From positions 3,844,001-3,908,000 of the forward strand of contig NZ_CP019113.1 of the NCBI RefSeq assembly GCF_001888805.2: a DNA stretch of 64,000 nt, in the 5' to 3' direction. Under the pieces are notes generated by a model. It had not been told where the DNA came from. It saw only the letters and a list, made by a program, of their open reading frames with translations, and did not search any database. Below, one piece after another: positions 51,363-61,081 of this stretch (the stretch's first letter is position 1; each line of letters opens with the position of its first letter). Both the position numbers and the translations under genes were made by a program. The stretch comes from Enterobacter sp. SA187 (GTDB lineage: Bacteria > Pseudomonadota > Gammaproteobacteria > Enterobacterales > Enterobacteriaceae).

Positions 51363-52583
51363 TCAGAGCGTCTGGAGCAGCGTCGCCAGACGCTGATTGA
51401 TTTTCTGCTGATTAAAGTCCGTTTCGACTTTTTCACGGGCGCGGGTCACCACCGGCACCAGCTGCTGGCTCTGCATGCTGCTGAAGGCGGCCAGTTTGTC
51501 AGCCAGCGCCTGGGGATCGTTCTCCGGCACCAGCCAGCCGGACTGGTCAGCGTCGATCAGCTCAGGAATACCGCTGTGTACGGTAGAGACGACCGGAATG
51601 CCTACCGCCATGGCTTCCATCAGCGCCACCGGAATGCCCTCCATGTCGCCGTCAGCGCCGGTCACGGACGGCAGCAGGAAGACGTCAGCCTCATCGAGCA
51701 TTGCCTTTACTTCATGGCTGGGCTTAAAGCCCGGCATCTCGATCACGTCCTCAAGCTGGAACTGTTCGATCAGAGTGCGCAGACGGCGCTCCCAGGGTCC
51801 GATGCCGAGAATGCGATAGTGGAAATTAACACCGCGCGCCTTCAGCAGACGACAGGCTTCGATGGCGACATGCAGCCCTTTTTTCTCGGTCAGGCGCGCC
51901 ACGGAGATTATCTGCAAGGGTTGTCCGGGCGCTTTCACCTCGCGCAGGGTAAAGCGCGACATATCCACGCCCATACGCGAAACGGCGATCTTCTCCGGCG
52001 GGCAGCCCATATTTTGCAGGCGACCGGCCCACAGATCGCTGATGGGCAACATCAGATCGCCGCGGCGGAACAGCTGCTGATACTCCGGCGTATAGTGCGC
52101 CAGTACGTCCCGGTGCGAGACGTCGATACCGTGGAAGACGGTGGCGATTTTGCCGCGGATCACCCCCAGTTCACGCAGTTTTGCTGCCGTCACGCCTGCC
52201 GGACCAAAGTGGGCGATAAACACATCGGCGCTGAAAGTGCGTGGTGCCAGGCCACAAATGGCGGCGAGGATCAGGTTACGGGCTTCATCGCCGTAGCGGC
52301 GCATATTCAGCGCCTTCCAGGTGGATGCGCGCCCCGCGCCCCGCAGGATCGCCTGCGCCCGGTAGCGCAGTTTTGCGGCTTTGCCCTGCGGCTCATCCAG
52401 CAGCCAGTGGGTCTTCTCCGCCAGCTTGTATTCGGTATAGGCCGCATGGGTATTGCTGAGATCGCCCTTATGCAGGGCGATAATCTCCACGTCAAACCCC
52501 ATATCGATAAACGCCGTGATCTGGTTCAACACGAAGGTTTCGGACGACAGCGGAAACTTCAGCAGGAAAAAACTGACCTTCAT
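51363..52583 (-). CDS. wcaL: Colanic acid glycosyltransferase WcaL
   Basis: WcaL (406 aa) is a GT4, GT-B enzyme: MKVSFFLLKFPLSSETFVLNQITAFIDMGFDVEIIALH at the start, SVARLTEKKGLHVAIEACRLLKARG in the middle, and PSVTGADGDMEGIPVALMEAMAVGIPVVSTVHSGIPELI with the E-x7-E motif. It is thought to add a sugar, probably a galactose, to the colanic acid unit. Its ATG overlaps the wcaK stop (ATGA). Confidence 0.95.
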   Translation of the reverse strand: MKVSFFLLKFPLSSETFVLNQITAFIDMGFDVEIIALHKGDLSNTHAAYTEYKLAEKTHWLLDEPQGKAAKLRYRAQAILRGAGRASTWKALNMRRYGDEARNLILAAICGLAPRTFSADVFIAHFGPAGVTAAKLRELGVIRGKIATVFHGIDVSHRDVLAHYTPEYQQLFRRGDLMLPISDLWAGRLQNMGCPPEKIAVSRMGVDMSRFTLREVKAPGQPLQIISVARLTEKKGLHVAIEACRLLKARGVNFHYRILGIGPWERRLRTLIEQFQLEDVIEMPGFKPSHEVKAMLDEADVFLLPSVTGADGDMEGIPVALMEAMAVGIPVVSTVHSGIPELIDADQSGWLVPENDPQALADKLAAFSSMQSQQLVPVVTRAREKVETDFNQQKINQRLATLLQTL

Positions 52584-53860
52584 TGCTTACCCCGCACTCT
52601 GTCCATCACCGATTTCACCATCTGCAATCCATTATTGCGTTCTGCGGCCACCGCCGTTGAAAGTTGCTGATTAATGGCGGGCAGCTGGCCGAGGGTATCC
52701 GCCACCATCGCGGCGAGCGAGCCGTCGAGCAAATGACGAATATCAATGGCCATCTCCGGCATGCCAAGCTGCTGCATGATGCCTGCGGATTTGTGCTCGT
52801 AGTTAATGGCGATGGCCGGTGTGCCGAAGTTCATGGAGATGATCGCCGAATGCAGACGGGTGCCGACGGTCAGATCACAGGCGGCAAAAATTTTGCCCAT
52901 CTCCAGATCGTTAAGCTCATCCATCACCACGTGATAGCGGGACGGATCGCTGACATGCTGACGCAGATTGAGCGCCACCATGCGGTCATCTTTGTTATAG
53001 CTGTCGATGCCGGTGCAGGTGGAGAGCGCCATTACCTGCCAGCCCGCATCCAGAATACGGCTAACCACTTCGGCGAAGGCTTTTTCGTAGGCCTGCTGCG
53101 TGGTGCCGAGGCGTTTATCGAAGGGCGCCAGTTCGCGCAACGTAATGGCGACGGTTTTCTGCGAGGCCGCCACGTCCAGCCAGTGCTGCACCGCATAGCT
53201 GGGGGTAAAATCGCTATCGTGATGATCCACCAGCCACGCGGTGTCGACGCCCTGCTCCACCTTATCAGTGTTGATCTGGCTCTTTTTCATCAGATCAAGA
53301 CTTACGCGCTCACGCAGGATCAAGGCATCGCAGTGCCCGAACGCATAGTTCGCCAGCTGGTTAAACTGCGCGTCCTGGAATGGCCCGACGCTGTGGCCGA
53401 TCATGTACAGCGGTTTTTTCGCCATAAAGGTGCAGAGCGCATGCTCAAACTGCGGCACGCCGTAAAGATCGACAAAGAAAGATCCGCCCACCTGGATAAT
53501 GGCGTCATAGCCTGACAGCAGGCGAACGAAATCGGTAAAGCCCTGGGCAATGGCGATATTGCGCAGCTTGCCGCTGTCGGTCACGCGGGATAACAGCACC
53601 TGATGCTGATAACGGCGACGCAGGACTTTCTTCACCCGCCCGACCAGACCGGCGGCGGTATTGTGCTGTTTCATCTGGCTGTACAGCGGATCGCCCATCA
53701 CCGGACGATTTAATAGCCAGGAGGAGCTCACCGGATAGCGGCTCATGACATCCACTTCAGCGTCAGGCTCAAGCACCGTAATGGCATCCAGTAAGCCGCG
53801 TAAAATCGCGCTGTCCCCACGGTTTCCACAGGTATGGTTACCTAAAATAAGTAGTTTCAT
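52580..53860 (-). CDS. wcaK: Colanic acid pyruvyltransferase WcaK
   Basis: WcaK (426 aa) belongs to the polysaccharide pyruvyl transferase family. MKLLILGNHTCGNRGDSAILRGLLDAI holds the family GNxGD motif; VGGSFFVDLYG, MIGHSVGPFQ and CDLTVGTRLHSAIISMNFGTPAIAINYEHKS, with the catalytic RLH region, follow. It would add the pyruvate ketal to the terminal galactose of colanic acid, with phosphoenolpyruvate as donor. Confidence 0.95.
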   Translation of the reverse strand: MKLLILGNHTCGNRGDSAILRGLLDAITVLEPDAEVDVMSRYPVSSSWLLNRPVMGDPLYSQMKQHNTAAGLVGRVKKVLRRRYQHQVLLSRVTDSGKLRNIAIAQGFTDFVRLLSGYDAIIQVGGSFFVDLYGVPQFEHALCTFMAKKPLYMIGHSVGPFQDAQFNQLANYAFGHCDALILRERVSLDLMKKSQINTDKVEQGVDTAWLVDHHDSDFTPSYAVQHWLDVAASQKTVAITLRELAPFDKRLGTTQQAYEKAFAEVVSRILDAGWQVMALSTCTGIDSYNKDDRMVALNLRQHVSDPSRYHVVMDELNDLEMGKIFAACDLTVGTRLHSAIISMNFGTPAIAINYEHKSAGIMQQLGMPEMAIDIRHLLDGSLAAMVADTLGQLPAINQQLSTAVAAERNNGLQMVKSVMDRVRGKQ

Positions 53861-53905
53861 TACAGTTTCACCTGAATTATTGATGTCGTAAATTTGTGAA
53901 TAAAA

Positions 53906-55384
53906 TCAACCTGCGCGCAGCAGCATTCTTAATTTTTCATTGCGGCAAAACTGACGTTTCAGCTCCACCACCAGCGCATTACGCGACAGCACAATCATCA
54001 CCGCGAACGCCAGCCCACCGGCCAGGATCTGCACCGCCAGCAGCGTGGCAAGGGACAAATGCCCGTCCAGCGCCAGCCCCAGGCCGTAGCTCACCACCAG
54101 CGTCGGCAGCGACAGGTAAAACGGCAGCCACAGGCTCAGAATGTACTGGCGATAGCTGGAACCGAGCACCGGCTTAATCATTACGAAATAGCTCAGAATG
54201 GTGTTGATGATCTGCACCAGCAGGAAGCCCAGCGTCACGCCCAGCGCGCCGCCCATGTGCCCGCCTGCGATAATCGCCGGGACGAACAGGCAGGTTTTAA
54301 AGACGTTAAATTTGAAGCTGATATCGACACGGGCTTTCGCCATCAGCAGCGATCCAATGGGGTTCCCCACCGCGCGCAGCAGGCCGACGATGCACAGCAA
54401 TTGCAGAATGGGGATGATGCTGTTCCACTTCTCGCCAAACACCAGCGGCACCACGTTATCGGACACCACCATCAGACCGAGCAGGATCGGGAAGTTGATA
54501 ATGCCCACCACCGACAGCAGTTTGTAGAAGTTGAGCCGCAGCTTTTGCGTGTCGTCCTGAATTTTGGCGAAGGCCGGGAAGAGCACTCGGGTGATAATGG
54601 GGTTAAGCTTCATCGGCGGCACCACCGCGACGTTGTACGCCAGGTTATAGCCGCCCGCGACGCTGGCGCCGAGAATACGCGCCAGCACCAGCGTGGAGAG
54701 GTTAGTGTTGACGTAGTTGATCACGCTATCCGCCGTCAGCCATGCGCCAAAGCGCAGGTTGGAGTTGACGGAAGCCAGCGAAAAGCGCAGACCCGGACGG
54801 TAAATTTTGCGGCCGAAGAAGCCGAACAGCAGCGTACGCACCGCGGTGTTGACCAGATAACCAAGGATCGCGGTCATCGCCAGCGGCCAGTACCAGGCGC
54901 TGATCACCGTAAAGGTGAAGCCCGCCATCACCGATACGGTTTCAATCATGCCGATCTTGCTGAACTCCAGCTCTTTCTGCATCAGGGCGCGGAACTGCTG
55001 ACCGTGGGGGATCAGCACAAAAGCCACCGACAGCGTTTTGATCAGCGGCGCCAGATCCGGGTTATTCAGTACCCCGGCAATCACGTCGCTTAACAAAAAC
55101 ATCGCCGCGCAGACCACCAGCCCCAGCCCGACGTTCAGCCAGTAGAGGGTGGTCAGTTCGAGATGGCCGATCTCTTTGCGCTGAATAATGGAGTTGGCGA
55201 TGCCAAAATCCGACAGCGTATCCGCCAGGGCGATGATCACCAGCGACACGGTGAGCAGGCCGAACTGGTGATTATCGATGATGCGCGCCAGCCAGGTCAT
55301 CTGCACCAGCCCAAGGCCGATGATGATCAGGGTGGCCATGGCTGACCACTTTGCGCCGCTGATGGTTTTCTCTCTCAGGCTCAT
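53906..55384 (-). CDS. wzxC: Colanic acid flippase WzxC
   Basis: WzxC (492 aa) is a MOP-superfamily flippase with about 12-14 membrane segments (MSLREKTISGAKWSAMATLIIIGLGLVQMTWLARIIDNHQFGLLTVSLVIIALADTLSDFGI at the start). It moves undecaprenyl-linked colanic acid units across the inner membrane. It is GC-rich, unlike the O-antigen wzx at 42393, and lies between wcaJ and wcaK as in E. coli. Confidence 0.95.
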   Translation of the reverse strand: MSLREKTISGAKWSAMATLIIIGLGLVQMTWLARIIDNHQFGLLTVSLVIIALADTLSDFGIANSIIQRKEIGHLELTTLYWLNVGLGLVVCAAMFLLSDVIAGVLNNPDLAPLIKTLSVAFVLIPHGQQFRALMQKELEFSKIGMIETVSVMAGFTFTVISAWYWPLAMTAILGYLVNTAVRTLLFGFFGRKIYRPGLRFSLASVNSNLRFGAWLTADSVINYVNTNLSTLVLARILGASVAGGYNLAYNVAVVPPMKLNPIITRVLFPAFAKIQDDTQKLRLNFYKLLSVVGIINFPILLGLMVVSDNVVPLVFGEKWNSIIPILQLLCIVGLLRAVGNPIGSLLMAKARVDISFKFNVFKTCLFVPAIIAGGHMGGALGVTLGFLLVQIINTILSYFVMIKPVLGSSYRQYILSLWLPFYLSLPTLVVSYGLGLALDGHLSLATLLAVQILAGGLAFAVMIVLSRNALVVELKRQFCRNEKLRMLLRAG

Positions 55385-55395
55385 GATGTGCTCGC

Positions 55396-56790
55396 TTAAT
55401 ACGCCGCTTTGTTCACAAAGCCTTTAAAGATGGTGAGAAAAACAATCTTGATATCGAACCAGAGGCTCCATTCACGGATGTACTCCAGATCGAATTCAAT
55501 ACGTTTTTCCATTTTTTCCAGCGTGTCCGTCTCGCCGCGCCAGCCGTTGATTTGCGCCCAGCCGGTGATGCCCGGTTTCACTTTATGACGCAGCATGTAG
55601 CCCTGGATCAGGGTGCGATACTGTTCATTGTGCGCCACCGCGTGGGGACGCGGGCCGACAATCGACATGCCGCCGGTCAGCACGTTGATAAACTGCGGCA
55701 GTTCGTCAAGTGAGGTACGGCGCAGGAAGTTGCCCACTTTGGTGACGCGGGGATCGTTCTGCGTCGCCTGGGTGACCACTTCGGCGTTTTCCATCACCTT
55801 CATGGAACGGAATTTCCACACCTTGATCGGCTTACCGTCCATACCGTAGCGGGTTTGACGGAAAATAATCGGGCCAGGAGAACTGATTTTCACCGCCGCC
55901 GCGATGCACAGCAGCACCGGGGAGATAAGCAGCAGGATCAGTGAGGAGAGCACAATGTCTTCCAGACGCTTCAGCACGCGGTTCATGCCGGAGAGCGGTG
56001 TGTCATACAGCGGCACCACCGGCACGCCGTTCATCTCTTCGATGCGCGAATGCAGGATATTAAAGGTAAACACATCAGGGATGAGGATCACCGAGCAGGT
56101 GGTGTCCGCCAGCTCACGCACCAGGCGTTTTATGCCGGACTCTTCGCTCATCGGCATGGCGATGTAAACGTTATGAATTTTGCCCGCTTTCGCGTCTTCC
56201 AGCAGTTGGTCGTAATTGCCCGCCCAGTCAGCGGTCACGCCGCCCGGTCTGGCATCGTGATAGACGCCCACCACTTCAAAGCCCAGCCAGGGCTCATGGC
56301 GGAAACTGTCCAGCAGCACCTGGCCTACCGGCAGATCGCCCGCCACCGCCACACGGCGGGTGTTATAGCCATGATGACGCAGCCAGCCCGCGAAAAAGCG
56401 GATCAGCGTGCGGCAGGTCACCAGCCCCACGCTGCTTAATACGTACCAGGCAAAGAAAACGCTGAAGGTATTATCAAAATCGGCGTTGAAGGCCATCAGT
56501 CCGGCGCTGAAAATCAGGCTCAGCGTCCAGTTTTGCAGCAGCAGCGCCAGCTCGGTCGAGATCTTCACGCCACGCCAGGAACGGTAGAAATCGGTCATAC
56601 CACCGATCATCTGGAACACCACCAGCGTGATCAGGGCCATCAGCAGATGCAGGTAAAAAAAGGGTAACGCGTGTAGCTTGCAGACGATCCATAGCCCACC
56701 GAACATGATGGTGATGTCTGAAAAACGCTGCACCATAGAGATTAACGATGCATTCGTTTTAGCTCGCTCGCGCTTTTTTAGATTTATCAT
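55396..56790 (-). CDS. wcaJ: Undecaprenyl-phosphate glucose phosphotransferase WcaJ
   Basis: WcaJ (464 aa) starts the colanic acid unit by moving glucose 1-phosphate from UDP-glucose to undecaprenyl phosphate. Four N-terminal membrane segments and a CoA-binding-like domain precede the catalytic part, which begins with a membrane-embedded segment (LSSLILLLISPVLLCIAAAVKISSPGPIIFRQTRYG). KVWKFRSMKV, RRTSLDELPQFINVL with the Asp-Glu pair, and RPGITGWAQINGWRGETDTLEKM are polyprenyl-phosphate sugar transferase signatures. Confidence 0.96.
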   Translation of the reverse strand: MINLKKRERAKTNASLISMVQRFSDITIMFGGLWIVCKLHALPFFYLHLLMALITLVVFQMIGGMTDFYRSWRGVKISTELALLLQNWTLSLIFSAGLMAFNADFDNTFSVFFAWYVLSSVGLVTCRTLIRFFAGWLRHHGYNTRRVAVAGDLPVGQVLLDSFRHEPWLGFEVVGVYHDARPGGVTADWAGNYDQLLEDAKAGKIHNVYIAMPMSEESGIKRLVRELADTTCSVILIPDVFTFNILHSRIEEMNGVPVVPLYDTPLSGMNRVLKRLEDIVLSSLILLLISPVLLCIAAAVKISSPGPIIFRQTRYGMDGKPIKVWKFRSMKVMENAEVVTQATQNDPRVTKVGNFLRRTSLDELPQFINVLTGGMSIVGPRPHAVAHNEQYRTLIQGYMLRHKVKPGITGWAQINGWRGETDTLEKMEKRIEFDLEYIREWSLWFDIKIVFLTIFKGFVNKAAY

Positions 56791-56810
56791 CGTTGTTCCT
56801 GTTCTTAAGT

Positions 56811-56838
56811 CCCCTCGCCCCTTCCCGCGGGCGAGGGG
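56811..56838. repeat. GC-rich hairpin between cpsG and wcaJ
   Basis: CCCCTCGCCC (56811-56820) pairs perfectly with GGGCGAGGGG (56829-56838), loop 8 bases. It lies in the 61-base gap inside the colanic acid operon. There is no T tract, so it is more likely a repeat or mRNA stability element than a full terminator. Confidence 0.6.
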
Positions 56839-56851
56839 AAACCAAGCTCGA

Positions 56852-58222
56852 CTACTGGTTCAACAGCGCCAGGATGTCCTGTGTTCGTGCCTCCATCAGC
56901 GCCACGTCACCCCGCGATTCGACGTTCAGACGCACCACCGGCTCGGTATTGGACGAGCGCAGGTTGAAGCGCCATTCCGGGAACGCCATGCTGATGCCGT
57001 CGGTATGGTCGACTTCCAGCGCGCTGGCGGCATAGTGCTGCTCCACGCGGGCAATAGCGGTGGCCGGATCCGCCAGCTTGCTGTTGATTTCGCCGCTGGC
57101 CGGGAACGCCGTCATGCGATCGCGAACCAGTTCCGACAGAGACTGCCCTTTCACACACAGCAGTTCCGCCACCAGCAGCCAGGGGATCATGCCGCTGTCG
57201 CAGTAGGCAAAATCGCGGAAATAGTGATGGGCGCTCATTTCGCCGCCGTAGATGGCGTCTTCTTCGCGCATACGCTCTTTGATGAACGCATGACCGGTTT
57301 TCGACATCACCGGCTTACCGCCAGCAGCCGTCACCACATCCACGGTGTTCCAGGACAGACGCGGGTCGTGAATGATCTTCGCGCCAGGGTGTTTTTCGAG
57401 GAAGGCTTCGGCCAGCAGGCCAACAATGTAATAACCTTCGATAAACTGACCGTTGCCGTCGAACAGGAAGCAGCGGTCAAAGTCACCGTCGAAGGCGATC
57501 CCCATGTCGGCTTTATGCTCGATCACCGCATTGCGGGTATCGTCGCGGCACTCCGGCAGCAGCGGGTTAGGAATACCGTTCGGGAAGTTGCCGTCCGGGG
57601 TGTTGTGTACCTTGATAAAGGTTACCGGCACGTTCAGCGCCTTAAAGCGCGCTTCGATAGCGTCCACCACCGGGCCTGCCGCGCCGTTACCGGAGTTAAT
57701 CACTAACTTCAGCGGCGTGATGTTGGTGGTGTCGATGTAACCGAGCAGGTGGTCGATATAAGCATCGCGCAGATCGATCTGCTTATAGCTGCCGCGTTTA
57801 TCCGGGTTCACCGGCGGGAAATCATTGGCTTCCGCCAGACGCTGCACGTCGCGCAGGCCGGTATCGCCGCTGATGGGGCGCGCGCCCTTGCGCACCAGCT
57901 TCATACCGTTATAGTCCATCGGGTTATGGCTGGCGGTCACTTCGATACCGCCGTCCACGCCGAGATGGAAAGTCGCAAAATAGATCTCTTCGGTGCCGGA
58001 AAGACCGATGTCCAGCACGTCAACGCCAGCGTCCTGTAACCCTTTCGCCAGCGCAAGCTTAAGTGCTTCGCTGGTCAGACGCACATCACCGCCGAGCACA
58101 ATGGTCTGCGGCTTCAGGTATTCGCCGTAGGCGCGACCAATGCGCCAGGCGATGTCTTCGTTCAGCTCTTCTCCGAGCTTGCCGCGAATATCGTAGGCTT
58201 TGAAACAGGTTAATTTTTCCAT
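56852..58222 (-). CDS. cpsG: Phosphomannomutase CpsG (ManB)
   Basis: CpsG (456 aa) converts mannose 6-phosphate to mannose 1-phosphate for GDP-mannose. TASHNPMDYNGMK contains the phosphoserine, DGDFDRCFLFD the metal-binding Asp loop, GGEMSAHHYFRDF the sugar loop and RSSNTEPVVRLN the phosphate loop. ATG 58222 has CGAGG upstream and fits the E. coli start MEKLTCFKAYDIRGKLG; the longer frame is ignored. It follows cpsB after a REP cluster. Confidence 0.97.
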   Translation of the reverse strand: MEKLTCFKAYDIRGKLGEELNEDIAWRIGRAYGEYLKPQTIVLGGDVRLTSEALKLALAKGLQDAGVDVLDIGLSGTEEIYFATFHLGVDGGIEVTASHNPMDYNGMKLVRKGARPISGDTGLRDVQRLAEANDFPPVNPDKRGSYKQIDLRDAYIDHLLGYIDTTNITPLKLVINSGNGAAGPVVDAIEARFKALNVPVTFIKVHNTPDGNFPNGIPNPLLPECRDDTRNAVIEHKADMGIAFDGDFDRCFLFDGNGQFIEGYYIVGLLAEAFLEKHPGAKIIHDPRLSWNTVDVVTAAGGKPVMSKTGHAFIKERMREEDAIYGGEMSAHHYFRDFAYCDSGMIPWLLVAELLCVKGQSLSELVRDRMTAFPASGEINSKLADPATAIARVEQHYAASALEVDHTDGISMAFPEWRFNLRSSNTEPVVRLNVESRGDVALMEARTQDILALLNQ

Positions 58223-58287
58223 GATTACCTCGTTTTCAGGCGACACACAGCCTGGAGCCCGTTGGGGCAAATTTGTTATTTGTTCCA

Positions 58288-58407
58288 GCCCGGTGGCGTT
58301 TTGCTTACCGGGCCCGGTGATGCGAACTTTCCTTGCCCGGTGGCGCTTCGCTTACCGGGCCTACAATCATTCACCTGTAGGCCCGGCAAGCCTGCGCCGC
58401 CGGGCAA
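58288..58407. repeat. REP cluster (BIME-like), three units, between cpsB and cpsG
   Basis: Units at 58288-58313 and 58335-58366 are in the same orientation (GCCCGGTGGCG, then CTTACCGGGC). The third at 58376-58407 is inverted (TGTAGGCCCGG, then GCCGCCGGGC). Each unit can form a GC-rich hairpin. The spacing and alternation fit a bacterial interspersed mosaic element in the 195-base gap. Confidence 0.9.
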
Positions 58408-58417
58408 CGTTCATTCA

Positions 58418-59854
58418 CTACACCCGACCGTAACGATCCTCAAACCGCACGATGTCATCTTCTTCAAGATACGAACCGGAGCGGACTTCAATCAGATCCA
58501 GCGGGATCTTGCCCGGGTTTTCCAGGCAGTGCGTGGCACCGAGTGGGATATAGATCGACTCGTTTTCGCCCAGTAACTTGATCTCGTCGTTAATGGTCAC
58601 TTTGGCGGTGCCCGCCACCACGATCCAGTGCTCGGCGCGGTGATGATGCATCTGCAAGGACAGCCCTTCCCCCGGCTTCACGGTGATGCGTTTCACCTGA
58701 TAGCGTTCGCCGGAATCAATGGAGTCATACTTACCCCACGGACGGTACACTTCCCGGTGAATGTGATGCTCGTGACGACCCTCGGCTTTAATTTGCTCGA
58801 CCACTTTTTTCACGTCCTGCACCGCATTACGATCGGCGATCAGCACCGCGTCTTTGGTCTGCACCACCACCAGATCCTTCACCCCTACGGTGGTGACAAG
58901 ACCGGATTCGGCATAGACATAGCTGTTTTCGGTTTTATGGCTGATCACATCGCCGTGATGCACATTGCCCTCCGGCGTATGGGCGCTGATTTCCCACAGG
59001 GACGACCAGGAGCCGACATCGCTCCAGCCCGCGTCCATCGGCACCACTACCGCATCGGCGGTTTTTTCCATCACCGCGTAATCCACCGACTCTTCCGGGC
59101 AAGCGAGAAAGGCTTCTTCATCCACGCGGATAAAATCGAGATCCGGATCGACGGCGTCCATGGCTTTGGTGCAGGCCTGCAAAATATCCGGACGGAATTT
59201 TTTCAGCTCTTCCAGGTAGCGACCGGCGCGGAACAGGAACATGCCGCTGTTCCAGTAATACTCGCCGCTGGCGACGTAAGCCTGAGCGGTATCGAGATCC
59301 GGTTTTTCAACGAACTGCGCCACTTCGAAAGCCACTGCGTCCACCTGCCCCTGGCTGACCGCGCCACGACGGATATAGCCATAACCGGTTTCCGGCAGAT
59401 CCGGCACGATGCCGAAGGTCACCAGTTTGCCGCTCTCGGCGTACGGCATGGCTGCACGCACCGCCTCGCGGAAGGCTTCTTCGTTCTGGATCACATGATC
59501 CGCCGCCAGCACCAGCATCAGCGGATCGCTGTCCGGGCTGTTGCGCTGCGCCGCAAGGGCAGCCAGGGCGATGGCCGGGGCGGTGTTACGCCCGGCGGGT
59601 TCAAGAATGATGTTCTCCGTCAGCTTGTTGAGCTGGCGCAGCTGTTCGGCCACGATAAAGCGGTGCTGCTCGTTACAGATCACTACCGGGCTTTCGCACT
59701 GCACGCCGTTCAGACGACACACCGTCGTCTGCAACATCGTCAGTTCGCCCTTCAGGCACAGAAACTGTTTTGGATAGAGTACGCGGGACAGCGGCCACAG
59801 GCGGCTGCCGGAGCCACCGGCCATTACTACCGGATAGAGCGTTGGTTGACTCAT
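58418..59854 (-). CDS. cpsB: Mannose-1-phosphate guanylyltransferase CpsB (ManC)
   Basis: CpsB (478 aa) makes GDP-mannose. The N-terminal nucleotidyltransferase has VVMAGGSGSRLWPLSRVLYPKQFL near the start and FVEKPDLDTAQAYVASGEYYWNSGMFLF. The C-terminal cupin domain has RPWGKYDSIDSGERYQVKRITVKPGEGLSLQMHHHRAEHWIVV, the type II phosphomannose isomerase-like signature. It lies three bases after wcaI. Confidence 0.97.
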   Translation of the reverse strand: MSQPTLYPVVMAGGSGSRLWPLSRVLYPKQFLCLKGELTMLQTTVCRLNGVQCESPVVICNEQHRFIVAEQLRQLNKLTENIILEPAGRNTAPAIALAALAAQRNSPDSDPLMLVLAADHVIQNEEAFREAVRAAMPYAESGKLVTFGIVPDLPETGYGYIRRGAVSQGQVDAVAFEVAQFVEKPDLDTAQAYVASGEYYWNSGMFLFRAGRYLEELKKFRPDILQACTKAMDAVDPDLDFIRVDEEAFLACPEESVDYAVMEKTADAVVVPMDAGWSDVGSWSSLWEISAHTPEGNVHHGDVISHKTENSYVYAESGLVTTVGVKDLVVVQTKDAVLIADRNAVQDVKKVVEQIKAEGRHEHHIHREVYRPWGKYDSIDSGERYQVKRITVKPGEGLSLQMHHHRAEHWIVVAGTAKVTINDEIKLLGENESIYIPLGATHCLENPGKIPLDLIEVRSGSYLEEDDIVRFEDRYGRV

Positions 59855-59857
59855 TGT

Positions 59858-61081
59858 TTAATCCCGAATATCTGCAATAAATTGGCTTAACACGTTCTCT
59901 TTTTCGAGCGTGCGTTCGGCATATTCACGTGCCACCGTGTTGAATTTGGGCATCAGCAGGGCCTGGCCGATGCCGTCGATCAGCGCGTCCACCGATTCCG
60001 GCTCCACGCAGACCGCGATCCCCGGACAGGTGTCGCACAGTTGTCCCAGTTCGGTGTGGCGCTCGGCTGTGATCACCGCATTGCCCCCCACCGCAAGAAT
60101 ATTGGTCAGCTTCGACGGCAGTACCGCGTCAGCAGCGCCGCGCTTCTGGATCACCAGATGACAATCCGCCAGCTTCAGCAGCGCGGGCAGCGCGTCATAG
60201 GACTGCAACGGATGAAAAATCACGTTGCTCAGGCCGCGCTCGCGGGCCATTTTTTCCAGTCGCGCTTTGCCGCCGCCCTGGCCGACAATCACGAACAGCC
60301 ACGGCTGGTCGCGCAGACGATCTGCGGCTTCAATCACGCTCTCCAGCCCCTGCTTTTCGCCAATGTTGCCGGAGTAAAGAATGATTTTTTTATCCGCCGG
60401 CAGGGCGAGTTGCTGGCGAAGCGTTGATGCATCGGCATCGGTAACGTCGCGAAAACGCGCCACTTCCGACCAGTTGGGGAAGAAAATCACCCGCTCAGCC
60501 GGTACGCCTTTTTCCTGCGCTTTATTCATCATCGAGCGCGAAATCGTCGATACGTTATCGACGTTGTGCAGGCCGCTGCGCTCAAAGGCGCTGGCAAGCC
60601 GGGCCACTCGCCCGCCCTTACCTTTGCCGGCCATGCCGAGGCCAAGCATGGCATCGACTTCGTAATCCTGAATGTGCAGTACGGTACGGGCGCCGGACAG
60701 TTTTGCCAGCAGGCGCATGCCCGGCGTACAAAACAGCGTCGGCACCACGCCGATAATGCGATCCGGCTTCCAGCGGCGCTGCGCCATCAGCGGGAAAAAG
60801 CTGCTCAGCGCAAAGCTGCCGAGATGGATCAGGCGCTTTAAGGTGGTCGGGGTTTTGGGCACATATAGAGGACAGCGCCAGACGGTCGCCGCCCCCTCTT
60901 CCCGACGCCAGCGCCAGGCCGAGTAAGGCTCGCCCACTTTCCACTCCGGATAGTACGGCGGCGCGGTAATGACGCGAACGTCATGGCCCTGACGGGCCAT
61001 CCATTCCACCATCTCGCCGGTGTACTTACCGATCCCGGTCAGCTCCGGCGAGTAGTTAATTCCGTACACCAGAATTCTCAT
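59858..61081 (-). CDS. wcaI: Colanic acid glycosyltransferase WcaI
   Basis: WcaI (407 aa) is a GT4-type GT-B enzyme: MRILVYGINYSPELTGIGKYTGEMVEWMARQGHDVRVITAPPYYPEW at the N-terminus, then ILYSGNIGEKQGLESVIEAADRLRDQPWLFVIVGQGGGK and LPSKLTNILAVGGNAVITAE. It is believed to add fucose to the growing unit. Its start overlaps the gmm stop. Confidence 0.95.
   Translation of the reverse strand: MRILVYGINYSPELTGIGKYTGEMVEWMARQGHDVRVITAPPYYPEWKVGEPYSAWRWRREEGAATVWRCPLYVPKTPTTLKRLIHLGSFALSSFFPLMAQRRWKPDRIIGVVPTLFCTPGMRLLAKLSGARTVLHIQDYEVDAMLGLGMAGKGKGGRVARLASAFERSGLHNVDNVSTISRSMMNKAQEKGVPAERVIFFPNWSEVARFRDVTDADASTLRQQLALPADKKIILYSGNIGEKQGLESVIEAADRLRDQPWLFVIVGQGGGKARLEKMARERGLSNVIFHPLQSYDALPALLKLADCHLVIQKRGAADAVLPSKLTNILAVGGNAVITAERHTELGQLCDTCPGIAVCVEPESVDALIDGIGQALLMPKFNTVAREYAERTLEKENVLSQFIADIRD

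Noticed and set aside
58628..59890. Long plus-strand open frame opposite cpsB
   Set aside because: Shadow of cpsB with His- and Arg-rich composition and no recognisable domain.
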